A stretch of DNA of 5,159 nt, from NCBI GenBank assembly GCA_944358565.1, contig CALVRK010000073.1:1-5159 (forward strand), written 5' to 3'. The notes below the pieces were generated by a model. The model had not been told where the DNA came from. It worked only from the letters and a program-made list of their open reading frames with translations, and made no database searches. Below, in pieces: positions 1 through 5,066 of the stretch (position 1 is the first letter of the stretch; each line of letters starts with the position of its first letter). Made by a program: the position numbers and the translations under genes. Source of the stretch: an uncultured Bacilli bacterium (GTDB lineage: Bacteria; Bacillota_I; Bacilli_A; RF39; UBA660).

Positions 1-2
1 CC

Positions 3-47
3 TTAGGTTTCTGTGAAGTAGAAAAAGCTTACCGTGAGGTAAGCTAA
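3..47 (+). CDS. Possible C-terminal tail of an upstream gene (5' end outside window)
   Basis: One + strand frame is open from the left edge and would encode only LGFCEVEKAYREVS before a TAA stop, directly ahead of a terminator-like hairpin. The position fits the end of a gene. Fourteen codons are too few to be meaningful, though, and the same bases form an 8-bp perfect hairpin, so this may instead be the 3' end of a structured RNA or non-coding sequence. No protein family is recognisable. Confidence 0.25.
   Translation, partial: LGFCEVEKAYREVS
21..45 (-). terminator. Hairpin with T-tract on the - strand (possible terminator, or GNRA-capped RNA hairpin on +)
   Basis: AGCTTACC (26-33) and GGTAAGCT (38-45) form a perfect 8-bp stem around GTGA. 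Read on the - strand the hairpin is followed by TTTTTC (25-21), the layout of an intrinsic terminator for leftward transcription. Read on the + strand the loop GUGA is a GNRA tetraloop with no T-tract, as in structured RNAs. No - strand gene is visible to its right that would need it, so the role is undecided. Confidence 0.4.
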
Positions 48-75
48 TGTCAAAATTTATTTTGGCATTTTGTTC
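46..75 (+). terminator. Rho-independent terminator of an upstream transcript
   Basis: Bases 46-55 pair with 60-69 (about 10 bp including one G-U) around a TTTA loop, and the right arm runs into TTTTGTT. It lies just after the stop of the possible partial reading frame at the left edge and would end the transcript entering from the left. Confidence 0.6.
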
Positions 76-119
76 AATATAATTAAAGTAATTAAATAAG
101 ATGTACATGTTTATAGATA

Positions 120-143
120 ACAAACAAAGCAAGTTTTGTTTGT
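120..143. repeat. Short inverted repeat (hairpin) in intergenic region
   Basis: ACAAACAAA (120-128) and TTTGTTTGT (135-143) are exact reverse complements. An inner G-U pair leaves a four-base CAAG loop. No T-tract follows on the + strand, so it is not a typical terminator. Its function is unknown. Confidence 0.6.
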
Positions 144-157
144 ATTAAGTATTATAT

Positions 158-222
158 CAATAAAATGTAATATTAAGGGGTTATAAACTCACTGTCATTC
201 ACCTTGATTTTACATTTTATTG
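158..222. repeat. Long imperfect inverted repeat, about 20 bp of stem
   Basis: CAATAAAATGTAA (158-170) and TTACATTTTATTG (210-222) are perfect 13-bp complements. After one T-T mismatch, 172-178 pairs with 202-208 for 7 more bp including one G-U, leaving a loop of about 23 nt. Four further outer pairs (154-157 with 227-230) are possible across a bulge. There is no T-tract on either side. It could be the stem of a small RNA, a leader structure, or a small mobile palindromic element; a single window cannot tell which. Confidence 0.65.
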
Positions 223-231
223 CACTATATT
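204..231 (+). promoter_or_regulatory. Possible distal promoter overlapping the long inverted repeat
   Basis: TTGATT (204-209) and TATATT (226-231) are separated by 16 bp, an acceptable match to a sigma-A promoter. It overlaps the right arm of the long inverted repeat. If used, it would give the EIIB-like gene a leader of roughly 125 nt. In DNA this AT-rich such matches also arise by chance. Confidence 0.3.
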
Positions 232-267
232 CAAACTTACTTCAGCTTTCATAAAACGGAATTTCAA

Positions 268-291
268 ATAAAAATCAACATAAAAATCTAC
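268..291. repeat. Imperfect 12-nt tandem duplication
   Basis: ATAAAAATCAAC (268-279) is followed at once by ATAAAAATCTAC (280-291), with one mismatch. It is low-complexity AT-rich sequence upstream of the promoter and may have no function. Confidence 0.4.
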
Positions 292-318
292 GTAATTACT
301 CTTAAAACAAAATTTTTC

Positions 319-346
319 TTAAAAAATACATTTTTTATAGTATAAT
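319..346 (+). promoter_or_regulatory. Promoter of the EIIB-like gene
   Basis: A perfect -10 box TATAAT (341-346) is preceded 16 bp upstream by a weak -35, TTAAAA (319-324). The predicted transcription start is near 353, only about 11 nt before the preferred ATG, so the leader would be very short and would start at the ribosome binding site itself. Confidence 0.6.
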
Positions 347-363
347 ATTAGTGGGTGATAGAT

Positions 364-675
364 ATGATATGGCAATATATAATTATAATTGTAATTTTAT
401 TAATAATTGCTTTCGCGATTCTCAGAGCTAAAAACAAAGACTTCAAATTAGAAGCCAATAAACTAATTGAATACCTTGGAGGCACTGCCAATATTATAAA
501 CTACGAAGTTAATAATTCTAGGTTTGTCGTAAACCTTCATAATATTGAACTTGTCAATAAAGAAGCCATTCAAAAAATGGGCGCTCAAGGTATTGTTGAA
601 ATCGATAATCAGTTAAAAATAATTTTTGGTGAAGATGCGAAACAATTAAAGAAAAATATTGATGATTTAAAATAG
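364..675 (+). CDS. Membrane-anchored PTS EIIB (glucose family)-like protein lacking the phosphocysteine
   Basis: The 103-residue protein starts with one hydrophobic membrane segment (about residues 4-20) followed by RAKNK, so the remainder probably faces the cytoplasm. Residues 30-102 match the EIIB domain of glucose-type phosphotransferase systems without gaps in the signature region: LGG (38-40), NI (43-44), SR (52-53), GAQGIVE (73-79) and IIFG (86-89). In true EIIB domains the sequence D-A-C-I-T-R carries the Cys that takes phosphate from EIIA; here the aligned stretch is EVNNSR and the Cys position is Asn50. Phosphotransfer by the normal mechanism should be impossible. Small stand-alone EIIB-like proteins are annotated in Mollicutes (for example MG129 of Mycoplasma genitalium, from memory). 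A regulatory or scaffold role is an inference. I chose ATG 364 over the in-frame GTG at 355 because GGGTGAT (353-359) just before it fits a ribosome binding site; the GTG lies inside that site. Confidence 0.8.
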   Translation: MIWQYIIIIVILLIIAFAILRAKNKDFKLEANKLIEYLGGTANIINYEVNNSRFVVNLHNIELVNKEAIQKMGAQGIVEIDNQLKIIFGEDAKQLKKNIDDLK

Positions 676-700
676 ATGTAGAATGAAACCTACATCTTTT
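674..700 (+). terminator. Weak terminator after the EIIB-like gene
   Basis: AGATGTAG (674-681) pairs perfectly with CTACATCT (690-697) around an 8-nt loop, followed by a short T-run (697-700). The left arm begins inside the TAG stop codon. The T-tract is short, so some read-through into the pyruvate kinase-like gene is possible, but a strong promoter follows directly. Confidence 0.5.
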
Positions 701-717
701 AAATGTTGTAAATCTCA

Positions 718-746
718 TTGACTTTACAAGGTATATCCTTTATAAT
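718..746 (+). promoter_or_regulatory. Strong sigma-A-type promoter of the pyk-like/GH31 operon
   Basis: TTGACT (718-723) and a perfect TATAAT (741-746) are separated by the ideal 17 bp, predicting a start near 753 and a leader of about 17 nt. The spacer contains AAGG-TATAT-CCTT (728-740), a short dyad that could bind a regulator but is too small to call an operator. Confidence 0.85.
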
Positions 747-769
747 TTAAATAGAATAGGGTGGTAAAC

Positions 770-2182
770 ATGGAAAAAACAAAATTAGTCGCAACAGTCT
801 GTGAAAATAAAAACGAAAGAGGTCAAATCGAAGAATTTATCAAAAGTGGCATCGATGTTATCCGTTTAAATATGAGTTATTCATCGCAAGATGTTTGCCG
901 CCGTTTAATAAATATCATTAATGAAACAAATGATAAACTAGGCACAAACACCGCTATTATGTTAGATCTAGAAGGACCATGCATTAGAACCGACACATTT
1001 ATCGGAGGCAAAACCTATTTAAACACTGGTGATAAAATTAGAATTTACATGAATGAAATAAACGGTAACATGACAGGTTTTTCTGTTAACTATAAAAACT
1101 TAGTTAACGATTTAAAATATCATACTAAGATTAAATTAAGTAAAGGAAATGTCATTTTACAAGTTACTGAAAAAGGTTTAGATTATGTTGTCTGTGCTGT
1201 TTTAAAAGGTGGTGAAGTCAGCGATAATTCTAAAATATATTTACCAGAAACTAGACCAAGTCGTAAATTTTTAACCGAGCAAGATTATAGTGATATCCTA
1301 TTTGCCCATGAAATGGGGGTCGACTTTATTGTTGTATCTGGTATTTCCTCAGCTGAAGATGTTCTAGAAATTAATGATTTATTAATTGAACTTAAAAATG
1401 AGCACATTGGATTAATTGCCAAAATAGAAAATAAAAGAGCTGTTGAAGATATCGATAATATAATCAATATTGCTGATGGAATTATTTTAGATCGTGGTGA
1501 CTTAGGTATTGAAATGCCTATCGAAATCGTTCCGAACATTCAAAAGAAAATAATTCATAAATGTTATGAACAAGGATGTTTAATTGTTATAACCGCTGAA
1601 TTCAATAGTTTTTTAACTAAGAAAGCTGTTCCAAATCGTGCTGAAGTATCAGACTTATCAACCTTAGTTTCTGAAGCTATTGATGCCATCATGTTAACTA
1701 GCGAAACTACTATTGGTGCCCATCCAATCGATACCGTTAGAATCGTTAGTAAAATTATTAGAGAATCAGAAGATAGTATCGATTATGGATATTTCTTTAG
1801 AAAATCACTAAATGAGAAACAAAAAAGCATTACTTCAACTGTTTCTTCCAGTGTCGTTTTAGGCGCTAATGAACTAGATTGTAAAGCTATATTAGTTGCT
1901 ACTAACTTTGGACGAACAGCTAGAAGAATAAGCCAGTTAAAACCACCATGTCCAATTATCGCCGCTGCTTCTAATACTTCAGTTGTTAAAAGCCTACAAC
2001 TTCATTTTGGAGTATTACCAGTTAATGCCAAAGGTGATACCTTAGATGAATTAACCAAGAATGTCAAAAAAGAACTATCTACGAGATTTAAATTAAATCC
2101 CGGTGACAAAATAATTATTACCGGTGGTTATCCATTTAAAAAAGTAAAATATACTAACTTCATGCAAATAGATGAAATATAA
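770..2182 (+). CDS. Divergent pyruvate kinase homologue with altered active-site motifs
   Basis: Pyruvate kinase transfers phosphate from phosphoenolpyruvate to ADP in the last step of glycolysis. This 470-residue protein has the full family layout: barrel (about 1-70 and 170-340), B domain (about 71-168) and C domain (about 345-470, with GRTARRIS and KPPCPIIA). There is no extra C-terminal domain. Kept residues include Arg32, Asn34, Ser36, Asp66, Arg73, Lys218 and Glu220 (KIEN), Asp244 (RGDLG) and the RAE at 290-292. Changed signatures: TIGPAS is TVCENK (9-14); NFSHG is NMSYS (34-38); DTKGPEIRT is DLEGPCIRT (66-74); the B-domain DDG is SKG (124-126); TATQMLDSM is replaced by TAEFNSFL (275-282), losing ATQ and the catalytic Thr; LSGETA is LTSETT. 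Normal activity is therefore doubtful, and a paralogue with another role is likely. ATG 770 is preferred because AGGGTGG (758-764) is its binding site; the upstream GTG 761 lies inside that site. The GH31 gene follows after 20 bases. Confidence 0.85.
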   Translation: MEKTKLVATVCENKNERGQIEEFIKSGIDVIRLNMSYSSQDVCRRLINIINETNDKLGTNTAIMLDLEGPCIRTDTFIGGKTYLNTGDKIRIYMNEINGNMTGFSVNYKNLVNDLKYHTKIKLSKGNVILQVTEKGLDYVVCAVLKGGEVSDNSKIYLPETRPSRKFLTEQDYSDILFAHEMGVDFIVVSGISSAEDVLEINDLLIELKNEHIGLIAKIENKRAVEDIDNIINIADGIILDRGDLGIEMPIEIVPNIQKKIIHKCYEQGCLIVITAEFNSFLTKKAVPNRAEVSDLSTLVSEAIDAIMLTSETTIGAHPIDTVRIVSKIIRESEDSIDYGYFFRKSLNEKQKSITSTVSSSVVLGANELDCKAILVATNFGRTARRISQLKPPCPIIAAASNTSVVKSLQLHFGVLPVNAKGDTLDELTKNVKKELSTRFKLNPGDKIIITGGYPFKKVKYTNFMQIDEI

Positions 2183-2188
2183 AAGAAT

Positions 2189-2195
2189 AAGGAGA
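2189..2195 (+). promoter_or_regulatory. Strong ribosome binding site of the GH31 gene
   Basis: AAGGAGA lies 7 nt before ATG 2203 in the short gap after the pyruvate kinase-like stop codon. No promoter or terminator fits between the two genes, so they are probably co-transcribed, and this site fixes the start codon. Confidence 0.8.
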
Positions 2196-2202
2196 GATAC
2201 TT

Positions 2203-4605
2203 ATGTATAATTTAGGTGAGCAATTTACACTAGATAGAAAAAGAGCTGTTGCTAATAAGAAAAATATAATTCAAGGAGAAAAATTCCGTTTTACTGTTTT
2301 AACCGAAAGGTTAATTAGACTAGAATATAACGACAATGGTATCTTTATCGATGATCCAACTGAACAAGTCTTATATCGTGATTTAAAAACTCCAGAATTT
2401 CATTCTAATGAAGATAGTAATTATGTTGTAATTACTACAAAATATTTCAAATTGACTTATATCAAAGGAAGATCATTTTTAGGCGGAAAAGCCGATCCAG
2501 CAGCCAACTTAAAAGTAGAGTTATTAAATACTGATCGTTTCTGGTATTATGGTCATCCAGAAGTTCGTAATTTCGGTATTCCTAATAGTTCTTTAGCTGA
2601 AGGTGGTCTAAAAGGTAAAGGTTTATATTCTGCCGAAGGTATGGCTAGTATTGATGATACTAATTCATTAATCTTTAATGAAGATGGCACAGCTTCTAAA
2701 AACACTGAACTTAGAGTAGATACCTATCTATTCATGTATAATAAAGACTTTGAAGAAGCTTTAAAAGATTACTATCAAATTACTGGTTTCCCAGCTTTGC
2801 CACCTAGATATGCCCTTGGTAACTGGTGGAGTAGTAATAATGATTACGATGATTTATCACTAAAAACATTAGTCGATAACTTTGAAAGAAATGAAATTCC
2901 ACTTTCTATTTTAGTTTTAGATAAGGATTGGCACAAACGTCTTAAAATAAAAGATAAACATTTAAGAACCGGATTTACTTTTAATGATAAATACTTTAAA
3001 AATCCCAAAGCTATGATTGATTATCTTCATAGTAAAAACATTCGCTTAGGTTTAAGCATTGATCCAACTTCAGGACTTTATAATATTGATACTTATTATA
3101 ATGATGCCTTAAAATATTTAGAAGCCGATAAAGATGGGAAAATTCCCTTCAATGTTTTAGATCCTAAATTTGTCGATGTTTACTTGAAAATGTTTATTCA
3201 TCCACTAGATGCCTTAGGTGTTGACTTTTATTGGTTAGATCTAGAAAACAATCAAAATATTCAAAATTTAACTTTATTGAAACACTATCAATTCTATGAT
3301 ATGCAAAGGGATTTTAAACGTCGTCCAATGTTACTTTCTGAAGGAACTTCACTCGCCCCTCATAGATATCCAGTTTTATATTCTGGAAAAACTAAAGTCG
3401 GCTGGGATACTTTGAGAAAAATTCCATTTTATAATAATAATAGTTTCAATAATGGCGCACCATTCTGGGCCCATGACATTAGTGGATATTTTAAAGGTAC
3501 TGAAGATAATGAATTATACCTTCGTTCTATTCAATTAGGAGTCTTCTCACCAATCTTAAAATTTGGTGTTGATAAAGGACCATATTATAAAAGAGAACCT
3601 TGGAGATGGGATATTAAAACGTATACCATTGCTAAAGATTATTTAAATTTAAGACATAAATTAATTCCTTATATTTATAGTGAAGCTTATAAATATCATA
3701 AATTTGGTGATTCTTTAATTAAACCATTATACTATCAAATTCCTGGTTTCTATGATGATGTTTTATACCGTAATGAATATTTCTTCGGTTCATCATTATT
3801 AATAGCTCCAATTATTACTAAAAAAGATGAAGTCATGAACCGTGTTGTTCACAATTTCTATCTTCCAGAAGGTACTTGGTATGACTATGTTACTGGTAAA
3901 AAATTTCCAGGTAAAAAGAGTTATATTAGTTTCTTCCGTGATGAAGATTATCCAGTATTTGCTAAATCCGGAGCTATTATTCCATTAAGTAATAATCAAA
4001 ACATCAACGATACCACACCACCTACCGATATGGAGATTAATATTTTCCCGGGCAGGAGTAATTCGTATACTTTATTTGAAGACGACGGAGAAAGTGACTT
4101 ATACCGTAAAGATTTCTACTTGCTAACTCAAATCGATTATACATATATGCCAAGTAACTATAGTGTCGTAATTAGATCAGTTAAAGGTAAAAGTGGTATT
4201 GTTCCAGATAAGAGAAATTACAAAATTATCTTTAGAAATACCAAAAGAACTGATGATGTTACAGCTTATATGAATGAAACATCACTTTCATTAAAAACTT
4301 ATGTCGATGGTCCAAACTTTGTCGTTGAAATAAAAGATGTTCCAACCGTTGGACAATTATCAATAAGTTGTAAAGGTAAAGATATCGAAATCGATGCCTT
4401 AAGATTAATTAACGAAGATATCGAACGAATCATTAGTGACTTGCAAATCCCAACTGAAATGAAAGAAAAGATCGATGCTATTTTATTCGGATCAGAACCT
4501 ATCAAGAAAAAGAGAATTGCTATCCGTAAATTATCTAGACAAGGCTTAGATAAAAAATTCGTTAAGATGTTCTTAAAATTACTAGAATATATTGGAGAAA
4601 TTTAA
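2203..4605 (+). CDS. GH31 family alpha-glucosidase-type protein with acid/base Asp replaced by Lys
   Basis: GH31 enzymes mostly cleave or transfer alpha-glucosyl units. The 800-residue protein has no signal peptide, so it is presumably cytoplasmic. Layout: N-terminal beta-sandwich (about 1-195), (beta/alpha)8 barrel starting at LPPRYALGNWWS (about 199-210), LDKDWH (239-244), nucleophile motif YWLDLEN with Asp346, FWAHDISG (421-428), REPWRW (464-469), beta-sandwich with FFGSSLLIAPI (527-537) and LPEGTWYD (554-561), a distal domain with LFEDDGES (624-631), then a charged helical tail (about 730-800). In active relatives the acid/base Asp sits in RYP-SGD; here the stretch is RYPVLYSGKT with Lys396 in its place. 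The preceding SRYAG-type motif is SEGTS, putting Glu380 where a substrate-binding Arg is usual. Hydrolysis by the normal retaining mechanism looks impaired. The gene is intact and long, with no sign of decay, so a binding or altered catalytic role is more likely than a dead gene. It is the second gene of the pyk-like operon. Confidence 0.85.
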   Translation: MYNLGEQFTLDRKRAVANKKNIIQGEKFRFTVLTERLIRLEYNDNGIFIDDPTEQVLYRDLKTPEFHSNEDSNYVVITTKYFKLTYIKGRSFLGGKADPAANLKVELLNTDRFWYYGHPEVRNFGIPNSSLAEGGLKGKGLYSAEGMASIDDTNSLIFNEDGTASKNTELRVDTYLFMYNKDFEEALKDYYQITGFPALPPRYALGNWWSSNNDYDDLSLKTLVDNFERNEIPLSILVLDKDWHKRLKIKDKHLRTGFTFNDKYFKNPKAMIDYLHSKNIRLGLSIDPTSGLYNIDTYYNDALKYLEADKDGKIPFNVLDPKFVDVYLKMFIHPLDALGVDFYWLDLENNQNIQNLTLLKHYQFYDMQRDFKRRPMLLSEGTSLAPHRYPVLYSGKTKVGWDTLRKIPFYNNNSFNNGAPFWAHDISGYFKGTEDNELYLRSIQLGVFSPILKFGVDKGPYYKREPWRWDIKTYTIAKDYLNLRHKLIPYIYSEAYKYHKFGDSLIKPLYYQIPGFYDDVLYRNEYFFGSSLLIAPIITKKDEVMNRVVHNFYLPEGTWYDYVTGKKFPGKKSYISFFRDEDYPVFAKSGAIIPLSNNQNINDTTPPTDMEINIFPGRSNSYTLFEDDGESDLYRKDFYLLTQIDYTYMPSNYSVVIRSVKGKSGIVPDKRNYKIIFRNTKRTDDVTAYMNETSLSLKTYVDGPNFVVEIKDVPTVGQLSISCKGKDIEIDALRLINEDIERIISDLQIPTEMKEKIDAILFGSEPIKKKRIAIRKLSRQGLDKKFVKMFLKLLEYIGEI

Positions 4606-4640
4606 AAACCGCTTTCAATTTTAAACGGTTTTTTTCTTTT
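4604..4640. terminator. Bidirectional Rho-independent terminator between convergent genes
   Basis: AAAAACCG (4604-4611) pairs with CGGTTTTT (4626-4633). With a one-base bulge, TTT (4613-4615) also pairs with AAA (4623-4625), leaving a loop of about 7 nt. The + strand tail is TTTTTTTCTTTT, a strong terminator for the GH31 operon. On the - strand the hairpin is followed by TTTTTAAATTT, so it can also end the convergent regulator transcript. The regulator's stop codon (4621-4623) lies in the loop region, and the left arm begins inside the GH31 stop codon. Confidence 0.85.
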
Positions 4641-4902
4641 CGTCAATTCTTGAAAAATGAGTTATATGTGATTTATCATAAGTAACCAAATCCTCTGATT
4701 TTAATTTAGCCTTTCTATCGTATTTGTTTATGTTGTTAGTGAACTTATCTATTGTAGATGCCTTAACATCAACCTTACCATTTTCTATTTGATTTAAATA
4801 TGATAATGTCGTTCCTAATATTTCGGCAAATTTCTCCTGAGATAAGTGATATACTTTTCTATAGTATTTTAAATTAATGGCTAAACTTTCACATAATTTC
4901 AT
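4621..4902 (-). CDS. XRE (Cro/CI-type) helix-turn-helix transcriptional regulator
   Basis: The 93-residue protein carries a Cro/CI-type DNA-binding domain at about residues 5-57. LSQEKFAEIL (20-29) forms the first helix of the motif, GTT the turn, and LSYLNQIENGK (33-43) the recognition helix and following turn, with the family's typical S-Q-x-x-(F/L)-A and (Q/S)-x-(I/W)-E-x-G residues. The C-terminal 35 residues are lysine-rich and show no known sensor or dimerisation domain. Start ATG 4902 is supported by GGAGG (4913-4909 on the - strand) 6 nt upstream. The gene converges on the GH31 operon, sharing its terminator, and diverges from the SipW-type secreted protein gene, with dyads in the shared control region. 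Regulation of itself and of that divergent gene is the natural guess; its targets are not shown by the sequence. Confidence 0.85.
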   Translation of the reverse strand: MKLCESLAINLKYYRKVYHLSQEKFAEILGTTLSYLNQIENGKVDVKASTIDKFTNNINKYDRKAKLKSEDLVTYDKSHITHFSRIDEKKKTV

Positions 4903-4933
4903 ATTCTTCCTCCATTGTTAACATTAAGAATAT

Positions 4934-4939
4934 TTTATA
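4934..4939 (-). promoter_or_regulatory. Possible -10 box of the XRE gene
   Basis: On the - strand TATAAA (4939-4934) lies about 20 nt before the ribosome binding site. No convincing -35 is seen at 16-18 bp, only TAAAGA-like sequence. A dyad overlaps the box, so repressor binding would be expected to block it. Confidence 0.35.
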
Positions 4940-4963
4940 CTTTAGCGAAAGTAAAGTCTTTAC
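4938..4963. promoter_or_regulatory. Overlapping dyads, candidate operator for the XRE regulator
   Basis: TACTTT-AGCG-AAAGTA (4938-4953) and the nearly perfect palindrome GTAAAG-T-CTTTAC (4951-4963) share three bases and the core AAAGT/AAAG. They lie between the divergent starts, across the -10/-35 region of the XRE gene and about 20 bp before the -35 of the right-hand gene. That placement fits an operator controlling both; binding is inferred. Confidence 0.45.
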
Positions 4964-4983
4964 CATTAAGGCGAAAGAAAATG

Positions 4984-5012
4984 TAGACAAAATCTAAAAA
5001 GTATTTTATAAT
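4984..5012 (+). promoter_or_regulatory. Promoter of the SipW-type secreted protein gene
   Basis: TAGACA (4984-4989, 5 of 6 consensus) and TATAAT (5007-5012, perfect) are 17 bp apart, predicting a start near 5019 and a leader of about 48 nt. An AGGGA ribosome binding site (5056-5060) lies 6 nt before ATG 5067. Confidence 0.75.
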
Positions 5013-5066
5013 TAATATAGAGAATAAAATAATTTTTCATATAGTAGTAGAAAGTAGGGAAAACAA

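Noticed and set aside
1..75. Assignment of the left edge to a known RNA (6S, RNase P, tmRNA, SRP, riboswitch)
   Set aside because: The hairpins are suggestive, but I could not match any conserved core of these families in the bases available.
355..363. GTG 355 as the start of the EIIB-like gene
   Set aside because: The codon is part of the GGGTGAT ribosome binding site of ATG 364 and would begin only about two bases after the predicted transcription start.
761..769. GTG 761 as the start of the pyruvate kinase-like gene
   Set aside because: It lies inside the AGGGTGG binding site. From ATG 770 the residue numbering matches known bacterial pyruvate kinases exactly.
1285..1539. Open frame of 84 codons on the - strand within the pyruvate kinase-like gene
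   Set aside because: It lies wholly inside a clearly coding region, has no ribosome binding site or family match, and its serine/isoleucine-rich composition is that of an antisense shadow.
3382..3390. The Lys396 in the GH31 protein as a frameshift or sequencing artefact
   Set aside because: The frame is continuous on both sides, with conserved RYP before and W-D-T-L after at the expected spacing, so it is a true substitution as sequenced.
4299..4505. Open frame of 68 codons on the - strand within the end of the GH31 gene
   Set aside because: It is antisense to well-supported coding sequence, with no sign of its own start signals.
364..4605. A Mollicutes genetic code with TGA read as Trp
   Set aside because: All three genes use TGG for Trp and contain no in-frame TGA, so the standard code explains everything.
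4605..4640. GCTTTC near the GH31 terminator as part of a CcpA cre site
   Set aside because: The matching half is missing and the sequence is fully explained by the terminator hairpin.
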